In this document: positions 17,487 through 25,586 of the stretch, one piece after another | Layout: each line of letters starts with the position of its first letter | Position numbering within the stretch: the stretch's first letter is position 1 | Assembly (NCBI RefSeq): GCF_021026295.1 | Contig: NZ_JAJNDA010000004.1 | Coordinates: 62,001-126,000, forward strand | DNA: 64,000 nucleotides | Direction: 5' to 3' | Source of the DNA: Actinomycetospora soli | GTDB lineage: Bacteria; Actinomycetota; Actinomycetes; Mycobacteriales; Pseudonocardiaceae | The notes under the pieces: generated by a model | The model's input: the letters and a program-made list of their open reading frames with translations, nothing else | Database searches by the model: none | Told to the model about the DNA's origin: nothing | Program-made: the position numbers and the translations under genes

Positions 17487-18944
17487 GTGACGCTCTCCCC
17501 TGCCCTGCCCACCGTCCGTCCCACCACCGGCCCGGCGCTGCGCTGCCCCGACTGCGGCGCCCACCCGGTCCTCACCCCGACGCCCTCCCAGCCGCTGCCG
17601 GGCGGGACCTTCGGGCTCCTGCGCTGCGCCTGCACGACCTTCCCGCAGATCGACGACATCCCCGTGCTGCGCCGCGGCCGCGTCGACTCGCAGGACCACC
17701 TGACCGGACGCTGCGAGGTGGCGGGCCCGACCACCGACGAGCTCGTCGCCCTGCTCGCCGCCGACCGTCCGCTCGACGCGCTCGTCGCGCTGCTCGCCTT
17801 CCCGCCGCCGGCGCCGTCGTCGCGCCCCGGGCTGCGGCTGCCGTTCACCCGCGGCCCGTGGCCCCGGATCGCGCTCGCGGCCCGGCGCGCCGAGGTCCGC
17901 GCGATGCTCGCCGAGCACGACCGGCTCACCGCACAGGACTGGATGGAGCTCGCCTACGCGCGCTCCAGCGACCGCATCGACGACGAACTGCTGCCCTACT
18001 TCCTCGCGCGCTTCGGGCAGCCGCGGTTCCTCGCGACGGCGTCGCTGCTGCAGGCCCTTCCCGACGCCGGGTCGCGCCCGGTCCTCGACCTGGCCTGCGG
18101 CTTCGGGCACGTGGCGCACCACCTGGCGACGCGGCACGACCCGCGGGCCGTGGTGGGCGTGGACCGGAACTTCCTGCAGCTGTGGGTGGCGCGGCGCTAC
18201 GTCGCGCCCACGCAGCGGTTCGTGTGCTCCGACCGCGTGGACGCGCTGCCCTTCGACGACGACGCCTTCGCCGCCTCGGTGTGCTCCGACGCGTTCCACT
18301 ACTTCGACGTCCAGCAGGGCGCGCTCGACGAGCTCCGGCGCGTGGCCGTGGCGGACACGGTGCTGCTCGACCGGCTGGGCAACGTCCGGCTCGCCCCGAC
18401 CGACGGGCCCCTCGAACGCGACGCGGCCGGGTACGTACGTCTGCTCCGGGACGCCCCGTGGCGGCTGACCTGCGAGGACGAGCTGCTCGCCGACTACCTC
18501 GCCGGGTACGGGCCGCAGCTCGCGTCCCCGCGCCACCCCGCCGAGCTCGACGGCGCGAAGTGGCTGATGCTCGTCACGTCCACCGACCCGCGGGTGTTCG
18601 CCGACCACGGCGCCTTCACCGAGCCGCCGCACGCCGCGGGCCGCCCGACGCTGAACCCGGTGTTCGAGGTGTCCCCCGACGACGACGGGGTGGAGCTCGC
18701 GTTCCGGTTCCCCTCGACCTGGTACGCCTTCGAGAACGCCGCCATGCGCGGCTACACCTCGGCGGGCGAGCGCCTCGACGCCGCCACGTACGCGGCGCTC
18801 CTGGCCGGGCGCCCGACCGAGCGCACCGCCGAGCTGCTGCGTGGCTTCGTGCTGCTCGGCATGCCCGAGCGGTACCGCCGTCCGCCGGGGACGCCCGCGC
18901 CGTCGGTGGTGCGCGGCCTCGTCCGGGGGCTGCGTCGGCGCTGA
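17487..18944 (+). CDS. SAM-dependent methyltransferase with N-terminal zinc-ribbon-like segment
   Basis: A 485-residue protein. Residues 20-49 carry CPDC and CAC pairs (Cys20, Cys23, Cys47, Cys49), a likely Trm112-like zinc site. A helical linker is followed by a class I methyltransferase domain: motif I VLDLACGFGHVA at 199-210, the acidic VVGVDRN strand, and DAFHYFDVQQGALDELRRV, resembling UbiE/COQ5-like enzymes. A C-terminal ~160-residue region is of unknown fold. GTG start with a GAGG site. Substrate unknown. Two hairpins follow the stop. Confidence 0.75.
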   Translation: MTLSPALPTVRPTTGPALRCPDCGAHPVLTPTPSQPLPGGTFGLLRCACTTFPQIDDIPVLRRGRVDSQDHLTGRCEVAGPTTDELVALLAADRPLDALVALLAFPPPAPSSRPGLRLPFTRGPWPRIALAARRAEVRAMLAEHDRLTAQDWMELAYARSSDRIDDELLPYFLARFGQPRFLATASLLQALPDAGSRPVLDLACGFGHVAHHLATRHDPRAVVGVDRNFLQLWVARRYVAPTQRFVCSDRVDALPFDDDAFAASVCSDAFHYFDVQQGALDELRRVAVADTVLLDRLGNVRLAPTDGPLERDAAGYVRLLRDAPWRLTCEDELLADYLAGYGPQLASPRHPAELDGAKWLMLVTSTDPRVFADHGAFTEPPHAAGRPTLNPVFEVSPDDDGVELAFRFPSTWYAFENAAMRGYTSAGERLDAATYAALLAGRPTERTAELLRGFVLLGMPERYRRPPGTPAPSVVRGLVRGLRRR

Positions 18945-18964
18945 GCGGCTGCCGCCGTCTCGTT

Positions 18965-18985
18965 GACCGAAGGGCACCTTCGGTC
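18965..18985 (+). terminator. Hairpin terminator
   Basis: GACCGAAGG and CCTTCGGTC form a perfect 9-bp stem around GCA, 21 bp past the methyltransferase stop. Confidence 0.65.
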
Positions 18986-19039
18986 GAATAGACGGGCCGT
19001 GGGCGCCCACCGCCAGGGCGCCGACCCGGCGCACCGTTC

Positions 19040-19092
19040 CGAACGAAGGGCCCATCCGGTCGCTCTACTCGACCGGAGGGGCCCTTCGTTCG
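19040..19092 (+). terminator. Long hairpin upstream of the DUF6153-like gene
   Basis: CGAACGAAGGGCCC pairs perfectly with GGGCCCTTCGTTCG, and an inner CCGGTCG/CGACCGG stem lies within, separated by small internal loops. It ends 8 bp before a TATCGT promoter box, so it probably insulates the next gene from read-through. Confidence 0.6.
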
Positions 19093-19113
19093 ATGCGGGT
19101 TATCGTCGGGACC

Positions 19114-19476
19114 GTGATCGAGTCGCGCGGCACCCCGGGCTCGGCTCGCGTGCTGCTCGTGCTCGCCCTGCTCGCGGGCCTGGTCGGGATGCACCAGATG
19201 GTCGGGCCGAGCGTCCACCACACCGCCGGGAGCAGCGTCGTCGCGGCGCACGACCACGGTCACGAGGAGCCCGCGGGCCACGCGACGATGCTCGAGCACC
19301 TCTGCGTCGCCGTGCTCGTCGCGCTCGCGACCCTCCTCGCCGCCGCGGTGCTCGTCCTCGTCACCGCCCCGACCCGCCGTCCGGGCCTCGCCCGCGGCCC
19401 CACCCCGGTGCTCGCCGGGCCCGCCCCGGTCCCCGTCCCCCGACGGCTCGCCGCTCTCCAGGTCCTCCGGCTGTAG
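19114..19476 (+). CDS. DUF6153-like small His-containing membrane protein
   Basis: A 120-residue protein with hydrophobic segments at about 11-27 and 62-85. Between them is a His-rich loop (MHQMVGPSVHH, HDHGHEEPAGHATMLEH) that faces outward and could bind metal. The layout fits the DUF6153 family, commonly next to DUF305 genes, as here. GTG 19114 lies 7 nt after TATCGT (19101-19106) without a ribosome site, so leaderless; ATG 19093 is an in-frame alternative but falls at the edge of the hairpin. Confidence 0.6.
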   Translation: MIESRGTPGSARVLLVLALLAGLVGMHQMVGPSVHHTAGSSVVAAHDHGHEEPAGHATMLEHLCVAVLVALATLLAAAVLVLVTAPTRRPGLARGPTPVLAGPAPVPVPRRLAALQVLRL

Positions 19477-19524
19477 GCCGGGACGCCACGACCGCGTCCC
19501 GACCCCAGATCCGGAGGAAGTCCC

Positions 19525-20097
19525 ATGCGTTCCCGCACCCTCGCCGGCCTGCTGACGGCCGTCGCCCTCGTCCTGCTCACCGCGTGCACGAGCACGCCCG
19601 AGACCCCCGCTGCCCCGGCGGCCGCCGTCGACGCCGCCCACGAGCCCGCCGACGTGGCCTTCGCGCAGGGCATGATCCCGCACCACCGGCAGGCGGTCGC
19701 GATGTCGCGGCTCGCCGAGAGCCGGGCCGCGTCCCCGCAGGTGAAGGACCTCGCCGCGCGCATCGAGGGCGAGCAGGGCCCCGAGATCGAGCAGATGACC
19801 GCGATGCTCACCGCCTGGGGCGCGCCGGTGCCCGCCGGCGACGAGCAGCCGATGGCCATGGCCGGCATGCCCGGGATGATGGGCCCGCAGCAGATGGCCG
19901 ACCTGGGTGCCCTCTCCGGACCCGCGTTCGACCGGGCGTTCCTGACGATGATGATCGCCCACCACACCGGGGCCGTGCAGATGGCGCAGGCCGAGCTCGC
20001 CCAGGGCACCAACCCGCAGGCCCGGGAGCTCGCGCAGGCGATCATCGGCGCCCAGCAGGCGGAGATCGCCGAGATGCAGCGCCTGTTGCAGGCCTAA
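19525..20097 (+). CDS. DUF305 lipoprotein, probable copper-related
   Basis: A 190-residue DUF305 protein. The N-terminal lipoprotein signal has lipobox LTAC with Cys21. Two ferritin-like repeat halves each carry the family motif: FAQGMIPHHRQAVAMSRLA and FLTMMIAHHTGAVQMAQAEL. A Met-rich stretch (MAMAGMPGMMGPQQM) joins them. DUF305 proteins recur in copper and metal-stress loci. A GGAGGAAG site precedes the ATG. It lies 48 bp after the DUF6153-like gene, probably one operon. Its stop overlaps the convergent dehydrogenase stop by 4 bp. Confidence 0.85.
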   Translation: MRSRTLAGLLTAVALVLLTACTSTPETPAAPAAAVDAAHEPADVAFAQGMIPHHRQAVAMSRLAESRAASPQVKDLAARIEGEQGPEIEQMTAMLTAWGAPVPAGDEQPMAMAGMPGMMGPQQMADLGALSGPAFDRAFLTMMIAHHTGAVQMAQAELAQGTNPQARELAQAIIGAQQAEIAEMQRLLQA

Positions 20098-20807
20098 CGG
20101 CCCGGCGCCACCGTCACCTCGTCCTCGCCGCGCTCGTACGCGGCGAGGGCGGCGTGCACGACCGCCTCCGGGGTCTGCCAGCGCGCCGCCGGGAGGTGCC
20201 CGGAGTCCTCCCCGGCGCGGGCGTGGAACGCGGTCCGGGTCCGGCCGGGCCGCACCACCGTCACCCCGATCCGCCGCTCGGCCGCCTCGCGCCGGGCGGC
20301 CCGGGAGAACGACTCCAGGTACGCCTTGCCCGCCGCGTAGGTCGCGAGCGCGGGGTCGTCGCGGCCCGCCGCCGTCGAGGAGACGTTGAGGATCCCGCTG
20401 CCCGGCGCCATCGAGCGCAGGGCCGCGGCGGTCAGCCGGGTGGGCGCCAGCACGTTGAGCAGCACCGACGCCTCGAGATCCGCCGGCGACTGTCCGCGCA
20501 GGCCACCGAACCGCGTCGCCCCCGCGTTGTTGACCAGCAGCCCCACCCCGCCGAGCAGCGCCTCCACGCGCGCGAGGTCGGCGGGCACCGTCAGGTCGGC
20601 GACCACCACCCGCACCGGCACGGGCAGCGTCGCCGCGAGGCGGTGCAGCGCCGTCCGCGAGCGCGCGACCAGCACCAGCGGCCGACCACGGGCGGCGAGC
20701 TCCCGCGCGAAGGCGGCCCCGATCCCCGACGACGCCCCGGTCACCAGCGCGGTCGTCCCGAGCGGACGCGCGGGCGGCGGAACCACGGGGAGCGGGGTCA
20801 TCGTCAT
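20094..20807 (-). CDS. Short-chain dehydrogenase/reductase, copy A
   Basis: A 237-residue classical SDR. The NAD(P) motif TGASSGIG is at 23-30, NNAG at 93-96, and Ser143/144 with Tyr157 and Lys161 (YAAGK) form the catalytic set. Arg50 after VLVAR suggests NADP preference. It is strongly similar to the SDR at 22836-23519, sharing long blocks such as NVLAPTRLTAAALRSM and VSSTAAGRDDPA. The two lie on either side of a two-component system in the same orientation. ATG 20801 is a close alternative start. Substrate unknown. Confidence 0.85.
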   Translation of the reverse strand: MTMTPLPVVPPPARPLGTTALVTGASSGIGAAFARELAARGRPLVLVARSRTALHRLAATLPVPVRVVVADLTVPADLARVEALLGGVGLLVNNAGATRFGGLRGQSPADLEASVLLNVLAPTRLTAAALRSMAPGSGILNVSSTAAGRDDPALATYAAGKAYLESFSRAARREAAERRIGVTVVRPGRTRTAFHARAGEDSGHLPAARWQTPEAVVHAALAAYERGEDEVTVAPGR

Positions 20808-20835
20808 GATCGCCAGACTGCGGGCACCGACGGAC

Positions 20836-20861
20836 CCGGGACCACTGGACGATGGTCCCGG
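20836..20861. promoter_or_regulatory. Inverted repeat in the SDR/histidine kinase divergent promoter
   Basis: CCGGGACCA and TGGTCCCGG form a perfect 9-bp inverted repeat with an 8-bp spacer, between the SDR start (20807) and the kinase promoter (TAGTCT, 20890). It is a candidate operator, perhaps for the adjacent LuxR-type regulator. Confidence 0.45.
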
Positions 20862-20902
20862 TACCCCCGGTCGGAGCCCGTGAGCTGCGTAGTCTCGCCG
20901 TC

Positions 20903-22234
20903 GTGATCGGAGAGGTGGACGCGGCGCCCGTCCCGGCGTCCCCGCCATCCCGGCCCCCGAGGCGCCGGCTCCTGCGCGCCACCGCGCCGCGCCTGGTCGC
21001 GGGGTTCACCGTCGCGGGCGTGCTCGTCACCCTCGGGCTGGCGGCGGCGATCGCGCTCGTGGCTCGGGAGCAGGCGACCGACGTGGCGATCGACCAGGTC
21101 ACGCAGCTCGCGTCGGTGACCGCGCACGGCGTGGTGGAGCCGCGGCTCGACGACGGGCTGCTCACCGGCGATCCGGAGGCGATCGACGCGGTCGACGACG
21201 CCGTCACCCGCGCGGTGCTCGGCGACTCGCTGATCCGCGTGCTCATCTGGGACGCCGACGGACGGATCCTCTACAGCGACGACCGCCGTGAGATCGGTGA
21301 CCGCTATCCGCTCGCCCCGGACGAGCGGCGCGTCCTCGACGCGAACGACGAGGCGGCGGGCGTCGCCGAGGACGGCTCCGGAGACGGCAAGGTACTCGAG
21401 GTCTACCACGCGATCCGGACACCCGGCGGCACGCCGCTGCTCTACGAGGCCTACTTCCGCTACGACGCCGTCGTCGAGGCCGGGTGGGACGCGTGGCGAT
21501 CCTTCGCGCCGCTCTCGGTCGGCGCCCTGCTGCTGCTGGAACTGGTGCAGGTGCCGCTCGCCGTGGTGCTGGCCCGCAAGCTCCAGCGCCGGGAACGGCA
21601 GCGGGAGCGGCTGCTGCGCCACGCGGTGGAGGCGTCGACGGCGGAACGACGGCGGATCGCGCAGGACCTGCACGACGGCGTCGTCCAGGAACTCACCGGC
21701 ATCACCTACGGCCTCGACGCGAGCCGGCTGCGGGGAGGTCCCGAGTCCGCGGTGGTCACCGAGTCGGCGACGCGGCTGCGGGAGAGCATCGGGTCGCTGC
21801 GCACGCTGCTCGTCGACATCTACCCGCCGAACCTCGCCCAGGAGGGGCTCGGCCCGGCCCTGCAGGACCTCGCGGGCGGCCTGCGTCGGCGGGGGCTCGT
21901 CGTGTCGGTCGCGCTCGAGGCGGTCGACGTGGTGGGGCCCGCCGAGGCGGCGCTGCTCTACCGGGCCGCGCAGGAGGCGGTGCGCAACGTCGTCACGCAC
22001 GCCGGCGCAGCCACCGCGGCGATCACGCTGGTCGCCGACCCGGGCCGGTGGCGGCTCGCGGTCGCCGACGACGGGCGTGGGTTCGACCCGACGGACGCCG
22101 CCGCCCGTGCGGCCGACGGCCACCTCGGGCTGCGGGCGCTGAGCGACCTGGTCGACGACGCCGGCGGCGCCGTCGACGTCCGGTCCACGCCGGGGGCGGG
22201 CACGACGGTCGTCGTGACGGTGCCGCGCTCGTGA
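20903..22234 (+). CDS. NarL-family sensor histidine kinase
   Basis: A 443-residue kinase. Membrane segments at about 31-54 and 201-225 flank an extracytoplasmic sensor of ~145 residues (IRVLIWDADGRILYSDD, a PAS/Cache-like strand pattern). The HisKA_3 dimerisation domain carries AQDLHDGVVQEL with phosphoacceptor His257. The C-terminal HATPase has N-box QEAVRNVVTHAG and G-boxes DDGRGFD and GHLGL. GTG 20903 is 7 nt from TAGTCT (20890-20895), a leaderless pattern. It overlaps the regulator gene by GTGA. The signal is unknown. Confidence 0.88.
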   Translation: MIGEVDAAPVPASPPSRPPRRRLLRATAPRLVAGFTVAGVLVTLGLAAAIALVAREQATDVAIDQVTQLASVTAHGVVEPRLDDGLLTGDPEAIDAVDDAVTRAVLGDSLIRVLIWDADGRILYSDDRREIGDRYPLAPDERRVLDANDEAAGVAEDGSGDGKVLEVYHAIRTPGGTPLLYEAYFRYDAVVEAGWDAWRSFAPLSVGALLLLELVQVPLAVVLARKLQRRERQRERLLRHAVEASTAERRRIAQDLHDGVVQELTGITYGLDASRLRGGPESAVVTESATRLRESIGSLRTLLVDIYPPNLAQEGLGPALQDLAGGLRRRGLVVSVALEAVDVVGPAEAALLYRAAQEAVRNVVTHAGAATAAITLVADPGRWRLAVADDGRGFDPTDAAARAADGHLGLRALSDLVDDAGGAVDVRSTPGAGTTVVVTVPRS

Positions 22235-22851
22235 CCGGCGTGCTCGTGGTGGACGACCACGCGGTCGTCCGGCAGGGACTCGTCGCCCTGATCTCCACGG
22301 TGGCCGACCTCGACGTCGTCGGGGAGGCCCGTGACGGCGACGAGGCCGTGGAGCGGGTGGAGGCCCTGCGCCCCGACGTCGTGCTCATGGACCTGTCGAT
22401 GCCGGGCACCGACGGGGCGGCGGCGACGCGCCGTATCCGGGACCTGGCGCCCGACGTCCGGATCCTCGTGCTCACCTCGTTCGCCGACCAGCGCCACGTC
22501 CTCGCGGCCCTCGACGCCGGCGCCGACGGCTACCTGCTCAAGCACGCCGAACCCGAGACCATCCTCGAGGGCCTGCGCCAGGTCGCCCGCGGGGAGGCAC
22601 CGCTCGACGGCCGCGCCGCGCGCGTGCTGCTGAGCGCCCGGTCCGACCCGCCGCGCACGGTCGACCTCACCGACCGCGAGTCCGAGGTGCTCCTGCTCGT
22701 CGCCGACGGGCTGGGCAACAAGCAGATCGCCCGCCGGCTCGCGATCACCGAGCGGACCGTCAAGAACCACCTCACGCACATCTACCAGCGCCTCGGCGTC
22801 ACCGACCGCACGCAGGCCGCGCTGTGGACGGAGCGTCACCTGCGCTCGTGA
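22231..22851 (+). CDS. LuxR/NarL-family response regulator
   Basis: A 206-residue regulator. The receiver domain has acidic pocket VVDDH (7-10), phosphoacceptor Asp54 in VLMDLSMP, a switch Thr in VLTSF and Lys in YLLKHA. The C-terminal LuxR helix-turn-helix reads LTDRESEVLLLVADGLGNK and then IAITERTVKNH in register. Cognate of the kinase immediately upstream. Its last 16 bp overlap the 3' end of the convergent SDR copy B, an unusually tight convergent arrangement without terminator. Confidence 0.9.
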   Translation: MTGVLVVDDHAVVRQGLVALISTVADLDVVGEARDGDEAVERVEALRPDVVLMDLSMPGTDGAAATRRIRDLAPDVRILVLTSFADQRHVLAALDAGADGYLLKHAEPETILEGLRQVARGEAPLDGRAARVLLSARSDPPRTVDLTDRESEVLLLVADGLGNKQIARRLAITERTVKNHLTHIYQRLGVTDRTQAALWTERHLRS

Positions 22852-23519
22852 CCGTCCCCGGGCGCCACGGTGACCTCCTCCTCGCCGCGCTCGAGGGCGT
22901 CGAGCGCGGCCTCGGCGACGGTGTCCGGCGACTGCCACCGCCACGCCGGCAGGTGCCCGGACTCCTCGCCCGACCGCTCGTGGAACGCGGTGGCGGTCCG
23001 GCCCGGACGCACCACGGTGACCCGGATCCCGTGCTCGCCGGCCTCCGGACGGGCCGCCCGGGACAGGGTCTCCAGGTACGACTTGCCCGCGGCGTAGGCG
23101 GCGATCGCCGGGTCGTCGCGGCCCGCCGCGGTGCTCGACACGTTGAGGATCCCGCTGCCCGCCGGCATCGACCGCAGCGCCGCGGCGGTCAGCCGGGTCG
23201 GCGCGAGCACGTTGAGCAGCACCGACTCGTCGAGGTCCGCGGGGTCCTGCTCGCCCAGCTCGCCGTAGGTGGCCGAGCCCGCGTTGTTGACGAGCAGGTC
23301 GACCCCGCCGAGCTCCGCCTCGACGCGGGCGAGGCCCTCGGCCGTCGTCAGGTCCGCGACCAGCACGCGCACGTCGACGTCCAGCTCCCCGGCCAGCTCG
23401 GCGAGGGCCTCCGTGGACCGCGCGACGAGCAGCAGGGGGTGGCCCCGGGCGGCCAGGGCGCGCGCGAACGCCGCGCCGATCCCGGAGGAGGCACCGGTCA
23501 CCAGGGCCCGATTCTTCAC
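22836..23519 (-). CDS. Short-chain dehydrogenase/reductase, copy B
   Basis: A 227-residue SDR with TGASSGIG near the N-terminus, NNAG, VSSTAAG and catalytic YAAGK, all intact. It is a paralogue of copy A at 20094-20807, with conserved internal blocks and the same C-terminal EEEVTVAPG pattern. The start is taken at GTG 23517-23519 (KNRALVTGASSGIG), where homology begins; an upstream ATG at 23573 would overlap the glycosyltransferase gene. Substrate unknown. Confidence 0.83.
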   Translation of the reverse strand: MKNRALVTGASSGIGAAFARALAARGHPLLLVARSTEALAELAGELDVDVRVLVADLTTAEGLARVEAELGGVDLLVNNAGSATYGELGEQDPADLDESVLLNVLAPTRLTAAALRSMPAGSGILNVSSTAAGRDDPAIAAYAAGKSYLETLSRAARPEAGEHGIRVTVVRPGRTATAFHERSGEESGHLPAWRWQSPDTVAEAALDALERGEEEVTVAPGDGHERR

Positions 23520-23535
23520 CCGACCGGGTGACCCG

Positions 23536-24603
23536 TCATCGGCGCCCGGCAACCACTCCGCGCAGTACGTCACGGATGTCGTCGTTCATCTGCGCGCTGC
23601 TGTGGTGCTCGATGACCCACGCCCGGGCGGCCTCGCCCATCGCCCGGGCCCGCTCCGGGTCGTCGAGGAGCGCGCCGATCGCCTCGGCGAGGGCGTCCGG
23701 GTCCTCGGGCTCGACCAGGATTCCCCGCGACGGGTCGACCAGCGCCTCCATGGCCGCGGTCCGGGTCGCGACGACGGGTCGTCCGCTCGCGGCCGCCTCG
23801 AGCACCACCGTCGACCCGCTCCCCCGCGTCGTCGGGTGCAGCGCGAGCGCGACCACCGTGGAGCGCCCGTACATCGCCCGCACCGCGCCCTCCATCCGGC
23901 AACGGTGCACGACGCCGAGGTCGGCCGGGATCTCGACCCCGTCCATCGTCGTGCCGATCTCCAGCCGGACCCGTCGTCGGGCGGAGAGCCGGCGGACCGC
24001 CTCGACGAGCAGCGGGTGGTCGCGGGCCTCGTCGTCACCCACCCCCGCGACGAGCGGGGTCGCCTCCGACCACGGCCGCGGCGCGAAGAACTCCGTGTCG
24101 ATCCCCAACCGGCACGGGTGCACGCGTGCGGGGTCGAGGCCCCAGCCCTCGACCAGGTCGGTGTACATCCCGGGCCCGAGGGTCACGATCCCGGCGAACC
24201 GCCGCAGGAGGGTCCCGACGACGGGTCGCGCGGCCCGGGAGTACGTCTCCGGTCCCTGCACCCAGACCAGCCCGGAGACGACCGGCGGCCCGCCCGGCAC
24301 GGCGACCGCCGGGAAGCCGGTGCGCTCGTCCATGCAGTAGACGACGTCGGCGCCGCGCCGCGCGGGGGCCCCGAGCAGCTCCGCCACCGGCTCGTAGCCG
24401 TCGAGCCGGTTGCGGACCTTGCGAGCCACCCACGCCGCCCGCCCGGTCAGCGGGCGGCGGAACTCGAGGTCCACGTCGTCGACCTCGGCCAGGTGGTGCA
24501 GGCCGTAGGGCGTACGGTCGGGGATCTCGCCCCGCGCGTTCGCCGCCGTGTGCGCCTCGACGTCCGACTGCTCCGGCAGCTCCACCCGTATCCGCATCGC
24601 CAC
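23536..24603 (-). CDS. GT4-type glycosyltransferase
   Basis: A 355-residue protein with the two Rossmann-like halves of GT-B enzymes. The C-terminal half has the donor-binding pattern GSGSTVVLEAAASGRPVVAT followed by GILVEPEDPDALAEAI, the E-x7-E motif of family GT4. The N-terminal half lacks the usual GG start and carries VVSGLVWVQGPETYSRAARP. No signal peptide. It probably transfers a sugar from a nucleotide donor to a cell-surface acceptor. Start GTG 24603 or ATG 24597, 8 bp after the aldo/keto reductase stop. No cell-wall cluster adjoins. Confidence 0.78.
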   Translation of the reverse strand: MAMRIRVELPEQSDVEAHTAANARGEIPDRTPYGLHHLAEVDDVDLEFRRPLTGRAAWVARKVRNRLDGYEPVAELLGAPARRGADVVYCMDERTGFPAVAVPGGPPVVSGLVWVQGPETYSRAARPVVGTLLRRFAGIVTLGPGMYTDLVEGWGLDPARVHPCRLGIDTEFFAPRPWSEATPLVAGVGDDEARDHPLLVEAVRRLSARRRVRLEIGTTMDGVEIPADLGVVHRCRMEGAVRAMYGRSTVVALALHPTTRGSGSTVVLEAAASGRPVVATRTAAMEALVDPSRGILVEPEDPDALAEAIGALLDDPERARAMGEAARAWVIEHHSSAQMNDDIRDVLRGVVAGRR

Positions 24604-24611
24604 CGATCACA

Positions 24612-25493
24612 TCACGAGCCGATGGCGTCCAGCTCGGCGACGGCGTCGGCGGGCAGCTCGAGCCCGGCGCCCGCGACGTTCTCGCGCAGGTGGTCCACCG
24701 ACGAGGTGCCGGGGATGAGCAGGATGTTCGGGGAGCGCTGCAGCAGCCACGCGAGCGCGACCGCCAGCCGCGACGCCCCGAGCCGCTGCGACACCGCGTC
24801 CAGCTCGGCGGACTGCAGCGGCGAGAAACCGCCGAGCGGGAAGTAGGGCACGTAGGCGATCCCCTGCGCGGCGAGCGAGGCGATGAGCTCGTCGTCGTGG
24901 CGCCGGGCGATGTTGTAGGGGTTCTGCACACAGACCACGGGCGCGATGCGCTGCGCGGCGGCGATCTGCTCGGCGTTCACCGTGGACAACCCGAGGTGGC
25001 GGATCTTGCCCTGCTGCTGCAGCTCGGCCAGCACGCCGAACCGCTCCTCGATCGGCTCCTGCGGCTGCGGGGTCATGGTGTCGTCGCCGCCGGGCATGCG
25101 CAGGTTGACGACGTCGAGGGTCTCCAGCCCGAGCCGCTGCAGGTTGTCGTCGACGGCCTGTCGGAGCTGGTGGGGCTCGAGCGCCGGCGGCCAGCCGCCC
25201 TGCTCGTCGCGGGCGGCGCCGACCTTCGTGACGATGCGCAGGTCGTCCGGGTAGGGCGCGAGGGCCTCGCGGAGGATCTCGTTGGTGACGTGCGGGCCGT
25301 AGAAGTCCGACGTGTCGATGTGGTTGATGCCGAGCGCGACCACCTCGCGCAGCACCGCGACCGCGGCGTCCCGGTCGGCCGGCGGACCGAAGACGTGCGG
25401 GCCGGCGAGCTGCATCGCCCCGTAGCCGACACGGGTGACCTCGAGGTCGCCGAGGTGGTAGGTGCCGCCGGGCAGTTCCGTCGTGATGGACAT
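24612..25493 (-). CDS. Aldo/keto reductase with Arg at the catalytic His position
   Basis: A 293-residue TIM-barrel aldo/keto reductase. Three members of the catalytic tetrad are clear: Asp60 and Tyr65 (HIDTSDFYG) and Lys90 (IVTK). The fourth, normally His, is Arg132 in DVVNLRMPGG. The C-terminal NADP-binding segment SPNILLIPGTSS is present. ATG 25491-25493 starts the conserved sequence. In the same direction as the glycosyltransferase, so possibly co-transcribed. Substrate unknown; the His-to-Arg change may alter reductase activity. Confidence 0.85.
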   Translation of the reverse strand: MSITTELPGGTYHLGDLEVTRVGYGAMQLAGPHVFGPPADRDAAVAVLREVVALGINHIDTSDFYGPHVTNEILREALAPYPDDLRIVTKVGAARDEQGGWPPALEPHQLRQAVDDNLQRLGLETLDVVNLRMPGGDDTMTPQPQEPIEERFGVLAELQQQGKIRHLGLSTVNAEQIAAAQRIAPVVCVQNPYNIARRHDDELIASLAAQGIAYVPYFPLGGFSPLQSAELDAVSQRLGASRLAVALAWLLQRSPNILLIPGTSSVDHLRENVAGAGLELPADAVAELDAIGS

Positions 25494-25586
25494 GGCCCCA
25501 GGCTGCCCGGCCGGACGTGAGGCTGCGAGGGGAACACGTTTCCTGGGACTGCGCGTCCCACCCGATCGTGCATCGTTGATCGACCC

